From Actinomycetes bacterium (GTDB lineage: Bacteria > Actinomycetota > Thermoleophilia > Solirubrobacterales > 70-9), in NCBI GenBank assembly GCA_023436605.1, contig JAEZIQ010000070.1, positions 1-30,954 on the forward strand: DNA of 30,954 nucleotides, written 5' to 3'. A program made the position numbers and the translations under genes. Numbering within the stretch: the stretch's first letter is position 1; each line of letters begins with the position of its first letter. The notes under the pieces were generated by a model that was not told the origin of the DNA, made no database searches, and saw only the letters and a list, made by a program, of their open reading frames with translations. Shown piece after piece: positions 15,437-22,322 of this stretch.

Positions 15437-16465
15437 ATGACTGGCCACCCCACCAGGCACGCGGCGCGCCCAACTGCCCTGAAGAAACCCTTCCTGCTTG
15501 CTTTGATCGCGATCGCCGTGCTCGGTCTCCTTGTGGCCGGCTGCGGCAGCGACGACTCTTCGGGCGACGAAGTCGCCCGCAGCGCCCCCTCGGCTGCCGA
15601 CTTCCCGTCGGCGGATGGCACCACGATCGAGCAGCTGCTCAACGACCAGACCCCGAGCGACGTGGTGGTCTCGCCGGCCGCCGTCGTCTTCAAACAGGGT
15701 GAGAACCGCTATCCCTTCGGCGTCTTCAACGTCGATCGCAGCCAGGTCGAGGACGCCGACGTCGCCCTCTACTTCGCAAAGTCACCCCAGGCGCCGGTCG
15801 AAGGACCGTTCCCGTCCGAGGTGGTTTCGCTCGAGACCAAGCCCGCCTACCGCTCCAAGGGTGCGGCCGGGCCAGGCGAAGCGAGCAGCTTTTATCTCGC
15901 CAACGTGAACTTCAACCGCAACGGCCCCTGGATCGGGATCGCGATCCTCAAGACCGGTGACGGCTTCGAGGCGGCGAGGGTCACCCCGAGTCCGGTGGTC
16001 GGCCAGTATCCGAACGTGGCCAGGGTCGGTTCAAAGGCGCCGAAGATCAGCACGCGGACACCTTCGGATGTCGGTGGAGACCTCTCCCAGATCGACACCC
16101 GCCAGCCCCCGTCCAGCATGCATGACGAAGACTTCGCCGACGTGGTCGGCAAGAAGCCCGTGGTCCTGGTCTTCGCGACCCCGGCGCTCTGCCAGTCCCG
16201 GGTCTGCGGTCCGGTGGTCGATGTCGCCGAGCAGGTCAAGGACGAGGTTGGCGACGGAGTCGTCTTCATCCACAACGAGGTCTTCAACGAGAACGACCCG
16301 AGCAAGGGCGTTCAGTCGCAGCTCGCCGCCTTTGGCCTTCAGACCGAGCCGTGGATCTTCCTGATCAACAAGGACGGGACGATCGAGCGGCGGATCGAAG
16401 GCGCAATCGGAGTCGACGAACTCCGCGCCGACGTCGAAGAACTTAAGAAGAAGAACGGCCTCTAG
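15437..16465 (+). CDS. lipoprotein with C-terminal thioredoxin-like domain
   Basis: 342 residues. A basic, membrane-spanning signal ends in the lipobox LLVAGC, so Cys36 would be lipidated and the protein anchored outside the membrane. Residues ~60-200 form a first domain I do not recognise. Residues ~225-342 look like a thioredoxin/peroxiredoxin-fold domain: strand PVVLVFATPA, then Cys252 and Cys257 spaced C-x4-C (CQSRVC), and a later TEPWIFLINKDGTIERRIEG that fits the cis-Pro and C-terminal strands. The C-x4-C is not the usual CxxC, and is nearer to the C-x3-C of SCO-type copper chaperones. A redox or metal-delivery role outside the cell is plausible but not shown. Confidence 0.82.
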   Translation: MTGHPTRHAARPTALKKPFLLALIAIAVLGLLVAGCGSDDSSGDEVARSAPSAADFPSADGTTIEQLLNDQTPSDVVVSPAAVVFKQGENRYPFGVFNVDRSQVEDADVALYFAKSPQAPVEGPFPSEVVSLETKPAYRSKGAAGPGEASSFYLANVNFNRNGPWIGIAILKTGDGFEAARVTPSPVVGQYPNVARVGSKAPKISTRTPSDVGGDLSQIDTRQPPSSMHDEDFADVVGKKPVVLVFATPALCQSRVCGPVVDVAEQVKDEVGDGVVFIHNEVFNENDPSKGVQSQLAAFGLQTEPWIFLINKDGTIERRIEGAIGVDELRADVEELKKKNGL

Positions 16466-16467
16466 GC

Positions 16468-18195
16468 CTAGGGCTCGAGGGGGGTCCAGGACTCGGCGGG
16501 CTCGGACGGACCGGGCTCGCTGGCCGGGCCGACGTTGTCGATGGTCCGGGCGGGACGGGCCTCGTCCGGCAGGTGGAGAAGTTCGCCGGTTGCCGACTTC
16601 GGCGGGATCTTGCTCATCGCCCGCTCGGTCATCGCGGTGATCGTCAGGCTCGGGTTGACGCCGGGGTTGGCCGGCACCGCGGAGCCGTCGCAGACCATCA
16701 GGTTCTCGTAGCCGAAGACGTGATGGTCGAGGTCGACGACCCCGGTCTTCGGGCTGTGGCCCACCACGGCTCCGCCGAGGATGTGAGCGGTGGTCGGAAT
16801 GTTGAAGAGAGACTCGCCGAAGGAGACCTGGGGGATGCCGCCGGTCCGCTTCGCGAACCACTTGGTCGCATCCTCGGCCGCCTGGATGAAGGTCGGGTTG
16901 GGTCGTTCCGGGTCCTGCTCGGTCTGGAGGCGGACCCCCTTGCCGAACTTCTTCCTGACCGGTTTCAGTCGCATCGCCGAATCGAGCGACTGCATGACCA
17001 GCAGGATCACGGTGCGCTGCGACCAGTGCCGGGGGTTGAAAAGCAGTCGCAGAGTGTCGAGCGGCCGGCGGGCCATCGCCGCGAGAAACTTGATCGGCCG
17101 GGTCAGCCGGTTGCCGTCCCCGGTGTACATGGTGAAGGTCCGGCTCATGACATCGCCTGCCTTGCCGTAGGTCACCACTTCGATGTGGGTGTCCGGGTCC
17201 GGGTAGATGCTGGAGGTGATCGCCACCGACTTGCTGAAGTCGCGGCTGTCGTCCTTCGTCGTGACCGCCTGGATCGACTCGGAGTTCGTGCGGACCACAT
17301 GGCCGATCCGGGGGGAGAGGTTGGGCAAATCGCCGTTGTGGAAGCAGTTGGCGAGCAGCTTGTTGGTGCCGAGCGCGCCGGCCGAGAAGATCACTCCGCC
17401 CGCCGTGATCTTCTTGCGGCGGTGGCGGAGCACCGCGCCGGAGCGGTCGGTCATCAGTTCGAAGCCGGTGGTTCCGTCACCGGTCGAGCCGTCCCGGGCC
17501 GGCAGCGGCCTGACCGAAGTGACCTCGCGGCCGGGAAAGACCTTGACCCCCAGTTTCTCGGCGAAGTAGAGGTAGTTCTTGACCAGCGTGTTCTTGGCGC
17601 CGTAGCGGCAGCCGACCATGCAGGAGCCGCACTTGATGCAGCCGGTCCGGTCCGGACCCTCACCACCGAAGTAGGGGTCGGAGACGGTCCGGCCGTGCTC
17701 GCCGAAGTAGACCCCGACCTGCGTGTTCGAGTAGGTCTTGTTGGCGCCGATCTCGTCCGCGTACTCGTGGAGCAGCTGGTCGGCGGGGCCCGTATCGCGG
17801 TAGAGAGTCACCCCGAGCATCCGCTCGGCGGTGACGTAATGCGGGCCCAGTTCCTTCTCCCACTCGGCCAGTCCGTCCCACTGCGAGTCGGTGTAGAAGG
17901 CGGGGCGAGGGCGATAGAGCGTGTTCGCGTAGCCGAGGCTGCCGCCGCCAACGCCGCAGCCCGAGACCACGTTCACATCCTTGAACATCGACATCCGCAT
18001 GATTCCCCGGAGGCCGAACTTCGGCAGCCAGAAGTAGCGCCGCAGGTTCCAGGCCGTCTTCGCGAAGTCCTTGTCCTCGAAACGCCGGCCGACTTCGATC
18101 ACAGCGACCTTGTAGCCCTTCTCGGCGAGCCGGAGCGCGGAAACGCTGCCGCCGAATCCGGAGCCGACAATCACCCAGTCGTAGTCGTGATCCAT
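16468..18195 (-). CDS. GMC-family FAD oxidoreductase, cholesterol-oxidase-like
   Basis: 575 residues from ATG 18195. The N-terminus has the FAD Rossmann motif VIVGSGFGGSVSALRLAE, and the C-terminus has the GMC signature around CDGSAVPANPGVNPSLTITA. Between them, GCIKCGSCMVGCRYGAKNT carries four cysteines spaced C-x2-C-x2-C-x3-C, as in ferredoxin-like clusters; similar cysteine motifs occur in actinobacterial ChoD-type proteins. It probably oxidises an alcohol or sterol-like substrate; the substrate is not readable from sequence. No signal peptide is visible. A TTG at 18204 is in frame, but the ATG fits a leaderless promoter. It is convergent with the lipoprotein gene, with only 2 nt between stops. 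Confidence 0.88.
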   Translation of the reverse strand: MDHDYDWVIVGSGFGGSVSALRLAEKGYKVAVIEVGRRFEDKDFAKTAWNLRRYFWLPKFGLRGIMRMSMFKDVNVVSGCGVGGGSLGYANTLYRPRPAFYTDSQWDGLAEWEKELGPHYVTAERMLGVTLYRDTGPADQLLHEYADEIGANKTYSNTQVGVYFGEHGRTVSDPYFGGEGPDRTGCIKCGSCMVGCRYGAKNTLVKNYLYFAEKLGVKVFPGREVTSVRPLPARDGSTGDGTTGFELMTDRSGAVLRHRRKKITAGGVIFSAGALGTNKLLANCFHNGDLPNLSPRIGHVVRTNSESIQAVTTKDDSRDFSKSVAITSSIYPDPDTHIEVVTYGKAGDVMSRTFTMYTGDGNRLTRPIKFLAAMARRPLDTLRLLFNPRHWSQRTVILLVMQSLDSAMRLKPVRKKFGKGVRLQTEQDPERPNPTFIQAAEDATKWFAKRTGGIPQVSFGESLFNIPTTAHILGGAVVGHSPKTGVVDLDHHVFGYENLMVCDGSAVPANPGVNPSLTITAMTERAMSKIPPKSATGELLHLPDEARPARTIDNVGPASEPGPSEPAESWTPLEP

Positions 18196-18203
18196 GACAG
18201 GCA

Positions 18204-18230
18204 AGTCTAACCGACACGAAGCCTTGTCAA
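18204..18230 (-). promoter_or_regulatory. putative promoter of the GMC oxidoreductase
   Basis: On the minus strand, a consensus TTGACA (18230-18225) is followed after 15 nt by TAGACT (18209-18204), which ends 8 nt before ATG 18195. The 15-nt spacer is short. With no Shine-Dalgarno, a leaderless message is implied. Confidence 0.4.
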
Positions 18231-18351
18231 TTCGTCCGGAAGGGAGTAGAACCCTTCAGGTAACCGAAACCTTTGCCTTATTGGTGGTTTAGAGTGTCCG
18301 GATGGCCGTCCCGTGTGCCGAGGTGGTCGAATTCAACTTTTCAAGGATTCC

Positions 18352-18357
18352 AAGGAG
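18352..18357 (+). promoter_or_regulatory. ribosome binding site deciding the beta-helix gene start
   Basis: AAGGAG lies just before ATG 18362, where a signal peptide begins, and so excludes the in-frame upstream ATG at 18302. I found no convincing promoter in the 166-bp gap to the divergent GMC gene (18196-18361); it holds a short AAGGG/CCCTT hairpin at 18240-18256 and a TAGAGT hexamer at 18290-18295 without a -35. Confidence 0.6.
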
Positions 18358-18361
18358 AGAG

Positions 18362-20134
18362 ATGAAGCAACGTTTGGGAGTAATCGTCGGCGTCCTCGTC
18401 GCGTTCCTGCTGGGAGCGTCAGTTGTGGCGGGACCCGCATCGGCCGCTGACCCCGGCACCGTGAAGCTGCAGAAGCAGGCCAACAAGGCCGCGAAGAAGG
18501 CCAAGAAGACCTGCAAGGCCGCGAAGAAGGCCAAGGGCAAGGCCAAGGCGAAGGCCAACAAGCGCTGCAAGTCGGCGCAGAAGGCCGCCAAGAAGGCCAA
18601 GGCGAAGGTCAAGTCTTACAACGCCCAGTTCTTCGACGTCTGCAAGCACGGCTGCAAGTACAACACCATCCAGAAGGGTGTTGACGCCGCCGGCAAGTGG
18701 GCCGCCAGGAACAAGGGTCGCGCCGGCACCGTCCGGGTCCAGCCCGGCACCTACAAGGAAGGCGTCCTGGTTCACGGCAAGCGCGAGGGCTACAACTTCA
18801 AGAACCTCACCATCAAGGGTGTGACCAAGGGGCTGGTCGACAACAAGAACGCCCGCGCGGTCATCCTCGAAGGTGATGGCGCTCTCACCGACATGAAGGC
18901 CTCCCCGAACTGGCGCCCCGGTGACCAGGAGACTCAGGCGGCCCAGAATGCGATCGAGGGCATCAGCACCACCGGCCTGAAGATGAAGAACATGTGGGCG
19001 AGGCACTACCTCAACAACACCTTCTTCGTCCACGCCTCGAACGTTGAAGCTGACGGCGAGCGTTGCGCCGACTATGTGATGGACAACCTGGTCTCCTCCG
19101 ACACCCGCGCTTACGGCCTCTTCGCCCGTAACTGCTTCGGCGGCAAGATCATCAACTCCGAAGGCTGGGGCCACGGCGACTCCACCGTCTACATCGGCGA
19201 GACCCCCTGTGACAAGTGGGACTGGTCGAACAAGGACGACGTCAACGAGCCCTGCCAGGCGAAGCCGAACTGGACCGAGGTCAGGAACATCAAGGCCTGG
19301 GGCAACCCGCTCGGCTACTCCGGCACCAACTCGAAGTACGTGAAGATCACCGATTCCATCTGGTTCAACAACGGTGCAGGCATCGTGCCGAACACGCTCG
19401 ACTCCGAGAAGTTCGAGCCGACCGGTGACCTGATCATCGAGAACAACAAGATCATGTGGAACAACTACAACTACTACCGCGCGGATTCCGGTTACAACAA
19501 CGTAATCGGCAACGGCAATCCGATCGGTGTCGGCGTCATGCTCTACGGCGCTGATGGTGTGACGGTCCGCAACAACGAGATCTTCGGTCACGAGAAGTGG
19601 GGCACCGCTTCGTTCTCCGGCCCGGAGCTGTTCGATGTCAACAAGGGCGACGACGCGAAGAACCTGAACAACCACTTCATTGACAACAAGATGGGGCGGA
19701 ACGGTCAGGACAAGAACGCGTACGACTTCTTCAACGACTACTCGGGCGGCGGTAACTGCTGGTCCGGCAACACGGCCAACGGCGGCGTGACTTACGCTCC
19801 CGGTAACGGTTCGGTGCCGGTCTCGACCATCTACCCGGCCTGCCAGAACCCGCATCCGGAAGTGCTGTGGAAGGACGCCGTGGCGTTCGACTTCACCGCC
19901 GGCCTCCAGGTCAACCCGGCCTACATCAACCCGGTGGAGCCATGGCGTGACCTCTCGACCATCTTCGGTGTGGCCGAGGTTCGTCCGTCGGAACTCCAGG
20001 AATGCGGCATGACCCTGGCCTCGCACCCGCCGGTCACGATCGACGGCCAGACGTACGAGTCGAAGAGTGCCTCTCGGGTCCCGGAGCAGGACTGCATTGA
20101 CCTGGCCAACCGCCCCAGCCCCTGGAACCCCTAG
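18362..20134 (+). CDS. secreted parallel beta-helix protein with Lys/Ala-rich N-terminal segment
   Basis: 590 residues. A signal peptide (MKQRLGVIVGVLVAFLLG, cleavage near ASA, residue 28) is followed by a Lys/Ala-rich segment (about 35-84) with Cys51 and Cys69. The rest looks like a right-handed parallel beta helix of the pectate-lyase/NosD kind: an entry motif with YNTIQKGVDAA, then GTVRVQPGTYKEGV, then many short turns ending in N-N or G-N steps such as IIENNKIMWNN and VTVRNNEIFGH. No catalytic set could be assigned, so it could be a polysaccharide lyase or hydrolase, or a binding scaffold. It is the first gene of a five-gene run with cupredoxins and a multicopper oxidase; 31 nt separate it from the next gene. 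Confidence 0.83.
   Translation: MKQRLGVIVGVLVAFLLGASVVAGPASAADPGTVKLQKQANKAAKKAKKTCKAAKKAKGKAKAKANKRCKSAQKAAKKAKAKVKSYNAQFFDVCKHGCKYNTIQKGVDAAGKWAARNKGRAGTVRVQPGTYKEGVLVHGKREGYNFKNLTIKGVTKGLVDNKNARAVILEGDGALTDMKASPNWRPGDQETQAAQNAIEGISTTGLKMKNMWARHYLNNTFFVHASNVEADGERCADYVMDNLVSSDTRAYGLFARNCFGGKIINSEGWGHGDSTVYIGETPCDKWDWSNKDDVNEPCQAKPNWTEVRNIKAWGNPLGYSGTNSKYVKITDSIWFNNGAGIVPNTLDSEKFEPTGDLIIENNKIMWNNYNYYRADSGYNNVIGNGNPIGVGVMLYGADGVTVRNNEIFGHEKWGTASFSGPELFDVNKGDDAKNLNNHFIDNKMGRNGQDKNAYDFFNDYSGGGNCWSGNTANGGVTYAPGNGSVPVSTIYPACQNPHPEVLWKDAVAFDFTAGLQVNPAYINPVEPWRDLSTIFGVAEVRPSELQECGMTLASHPPVTIDGQTYESKSASRVPEQDCIDLANRPSPWNP
18484..18535 (+). repeat. 22-nt direct repeat in the Lys/Ala-rich coding segment
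   Basis: The 22 nt at 18484-18505 recur exactly at 18514-18535, a 30-nt (10-codon) period that keeps frame and encodes K-A-A-K-K-A-K units. This suggests growth of the segment by slippage or unequal crossover. Confidence 0.75.
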
Positions 20135-20165
20135 GGCGGGAGAAAGACAACAGGAACCAAAGAAG

Positions 20166-20711
20166 ATGAATTCACTGCTCAAGAAGCGGTTGCCGGGGAT
20201 TCTGGCGGCAGGACTCGTGACGCTGGCCGTGGGGGCGGCCGGCGTCGCACCCGCCGCTGCCAGTGACGCTTCGGCCAGCGCCCTCACTGCCAAGCAGAAG
20301 AAGGCGAAGGCCAAAGCCCTCAAGGCCTGCAACAAGAAGCGGACCGCAAAGCAGAAGAAAGCCTGCAAGCGTGCCGTGAACAAGCGCTACGCGAGGATCT
20401 CGAAGGCCCAGGAGCCGAAGGGCAAGACCTGGACCGTCGACGTTTCCGACCCGTACGCGTACATCCCGAATCAGCTCAACATCAAGGTGAACGATTCCAT
20501 CCTCTGGGACTGGAAGATGGCCACCGGACGTGAGCCGCATGACGTAACGCCAGTGACCGTGCCGGCCGGTGTCAACCGGAACGACTTCAAGTCGAGCCTG
20601 ATGATCGGCCCCGACGCGACCTTCAAGCGTCAGTTCGTGAAGCCCGGCGCCTACTCGTTCGTCTGCAGCATTCACTTCCAGATGACGATGAACGTGAACG
20701 TCAGCCGGTAG
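20166..20711 (+). CDS. secreted cupredoxin 1 (amicyanin-type copper site)
   Basis: 181 residues from ATG 20166, where a signal peptide starts (cleavage near AAA-SDA, residue 32). A Lys/Ala-rich segment (about 42-86) carries Cys55 and Cys67. A plastocyanin-like domain fills about 88-181. The type 1 copper ligands are His125 (EPHDV), Cys167, His170 and Met173 in CSIHFQM; the C-x2-H-x2-M spacing is that of amicyanin. It should be a one-electron carrier outside the membrane. Upstream, AGGA at 20152-20155 is a modest ribosome binding site. Only 9 nt separate it from the next gene, whose product is a paralogue. Confidence 0.9.
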   Translation: MNSLLKKRLPGILAAGLVTLAVGAAGVAPAAASDASASALTAKQKKAKAKALKACNKKRTAKQKKACKRAVNKRYARISKAQEPKGKTWTVDVSDPYAYIPNQLNIKVNDSILWDWKMATGREPHDVTPVTVPAGVNRNDFKSSLMIGPDATFKRQFVKPGAYSFVCSIHFQMTMNVNVSR

Positions 20712-20720
20712 GCATGACGT

Positions 20721-21263
20721 ATGCGCTTTCTGACAGTGGCAATTCTGGCGTTGCTGGTCTGGACGCTGCCTTCGGCAGCGGCCCAGGCCGCCTCGCCTGA
20801 ACCCGTATCAGTGGCGGCAGCCTCGGCTGCCGCCAAAAAGCGCGCATTGAAGAAGGCACTGAAGAAGTGCCGCAGCATCCGCAAGGCGACCCGGCGCAAG
20901 GCCTGCGTGCGCAAGGCCCGCAAGCGGTTTGCCACCAAGCCGCAGAAACCGGCCGAACCGAAGCCCGGCAAGACCTGGCGGGTTGACGTACTAGACGACT
21001 ACATAAACGACTATTTCAGCCCCGATTCCCTCGAGATCAAGGCTGGCGACCTGATCACCTGGGTCTGGAGCGACATGAATCAGAACCCCCACAACGTTTC
21101 CCTCATCAGCGGTCCTCCCGGCATCGACCGGTTCGATTACGCGACCCCGAACTCGCCTTCACGGAACTACAGCTGGACCCGTCAGCTCAACAAGCCCGGG
21201 ATGTGGGTCTTCGGCTGCAGCCTCCACCACTACATGCGAATGGCCGTAAAGGTCGGGAAGTGA
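20721..21263 (+). CDS. secreted cupredoxin 2 (amicyanin-type copper site)
   Basis: 180 residues with a signal peptide (MRFLTVAILALLVWTLPSAA, cleavage near AQA). A Lys/Arg/Ala-rich segment (about 38-82) holds Cys50 and Cys62, with the same 12-residue offset as cupredoxin 1. The cupredoxin domain follows PGKTWRVDV, which matches KGKTWTVDV in the neighbour. Copper ligands are His124 (NPHNV), Cys166, His169 and Met172 (CSLHHYM). The two genes are tandem paralogues. A blue-copper electron carrier for the multicopper oxidase that follows 9 nt downstream is the natural inference. Confidence 0.9.
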   Translation: MRFLTVAILALLVWTLPSAAAQAASPEPVSVAAASAAAKKRALKKALKKCRSIRKATRRKACVRKARKRFATKPQKPAEPKPGKTWRVDVLDDYINDYFSPDSLEIKAGDLITWVWSDMNQNPHNVSLISGPPGIDRFDYATPNSPSRNYSWTRQLNKPGMWVFGCSLHHYMRMAVKVGK

Positions 21264-21272
21264 GATGAACTC

Positions 21273-22322
21273 ATGAGCTTCGAATCCTTCGACAGAAGAA
21301 GCTTCCTCGGCATTGCCGGTGCCGGCCTGATCTGCACGATCGGCGGCAAGCAGTTCGAGATCAACGGCAAGACCGACCCCAACAAGCTGGTCGCCCAGGT
21401 CGAGGTGCCGCCGAAGGTCGCGGCAGCCAAGAACGACCCCGCGATCAGCAAGGCGAGCATCTCCGGCAATCGCAAGGAGTACTGGATCCAGGCCGAGCCG
21501 GTGACCTGGAACATCATGCCCAAGCGTCGTGACCAGATGATGGGCCAGTCGGTGGCCCAAAAAGTCGGGCGCACCAAGGGTGAGGCCTACGCGTACCGGC
21601 TCTACGAACCGAACTTCTCGAAGCCGATCGGGCCGGCGACCGTTCCCGGTCCGCTGCTCGACGCCACGGTCGGCGACACGCTCGTCGTCCACTTCCGCAA
21701 CGCGGTCCCCTACCCGTGCACGATGCACCCCCACGGCACCTTCTACTCGAACGAAATGGACGGGGCCTACAAGGGCTACTGGACCGACCCGGGCGGATTC
21801 GTTCAGAAGGGCCGCACCTTCACCTACGTCTGGGAATGCCCGGAAGGCACCCAGGGGACCTGGCTCTACCACGACCACGGACCTTTCGAAACTGTCTGCA
21901 TCCCCAAGGGCCTGTTCGGCCCCCTGGTCATCCGCGACCCGGACGAACCGCTGCCCGACCGCGAGTACTTCCTCGGCTTCCACACGTACCTCCCCGGTGT
22001 CGTGGTGCCGTCCGGCCAGAAGTCCGTGCTCTATGCGATCAACGGCCGTGCCTACACCGGCAACACCCCGACCCTGCGGGCCAAGGTCGGCGATGACGTC
22101 GCGATGCATGTCTACGGGATCGACGACGACTTCCACACCTTCCACGTGCACGGTCATCGCTGGCAGGCCCCGGGCGGCACGATCGAGGACAACAAGACCT
22201 TCGGTCCCGGTGACTCCTTCCGCGTGCGCTGGATCGAGGACAACCCCGGCCGCTGGCTCTACCACTGCCACGTCTTCAATCACCTCCATCAGGGAATGAG
22301 CGGTTGGTACATCGTCGAGTGA
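21273..22322 (+). CDS. two-domain multicopper oxidase, Tat-exported
   Basis: 349 residues, the size of two-domain laccase-like oxidases. The N-terminus has a twin-arginine signal (DRRSFLGIAGAG). All copper motifs are seen: MHPHG (His152, 154), YHDHG (His200, 202), HTFHVHGH (His288, 291, 293) and HCHVFNHLHQGM (His331, Cys332, His333, His337, Met342). The T1 site is therefore in domain 2 only; domain 1 has Asp in place of the T1 Cys (YHDH), as in type B enzymes such as small laccase. Such enzymes work as trimers with trinuclear sites between subunits and reduce O2 to water. The electron donor may be phenolic, metal or a cupredoxin; the operon favours a cupredoxin. The stop overlaps the next start as GTGA. 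Confidence 0.94.
   Translation: MSFESFDRRSFLGIAGAGLICTIGGKQFEINGKTDPNKLVAQVEVPPKVAAAKNDPAISKASISGNRKEYWIQAEPVTWNIMPKRRDQMMGQSVAQKVGRTKGEAYAYRLYEPNFSKPIGPATVPGPLLDATVGDTLVVHFRNAVPYPCTMHPHGTFYSNEMDGAYKGYWTDPGGFVQKGRTFTYVWECPEGTQGTWLYHDHGPFETVCIPKGLFGPLVIRDPDEPLPDREYFLGFHTYLPGVVVPSGQKSVLYAINGRAYTGNTPTLRAKVGDDVAMHVYGIDDDFHTFHVHGHRWQAPGGTIEDNKTFGPGDSFRVRWIEDNPGRWLYHCHVFNHLHQGMSGWYIVE

Noticed and set aside
16573..18210. Plus-strand open frame of 545 codons across the GMC gene
   Set aside because: Antisense to a gene with clear FAD and GMC motifs; composition rich in Gly, Arg, Val, Asp, His without domain signals.
18240..18256. AAGGG/CCCTT hairpin in the GMC/beta-helix gap as a riboswitch or operator
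   Set aside because: A 5-bp stem alone is not meaningful, and no conserved riboswitch core was seen around it.
18464..18613. Lys/Ala-rich segment as a histone H1-like DNA-binding domain
   Set aside because: It follows a signal peptide and precedes a secreted beta helix, so contact with chromosomal DNA is unlikely; composition alone causes the likeness.
18419..20383. Minus-strand open frame of 654 codons antisense to the beta-helix gene
   Set aside because: It covers the beta-helix gene and part of cupredoxin 1 in reverse. Low-complexity Val/Asp/Leu composition and lack of any domain are typical of antisense frames in high-GC DNA.
21159..22289. Minus-strand open frame of 376 codons over the multicopper oxidase
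   Set aside because: Antisense to all copper motifs; no domain or start signal of its own.
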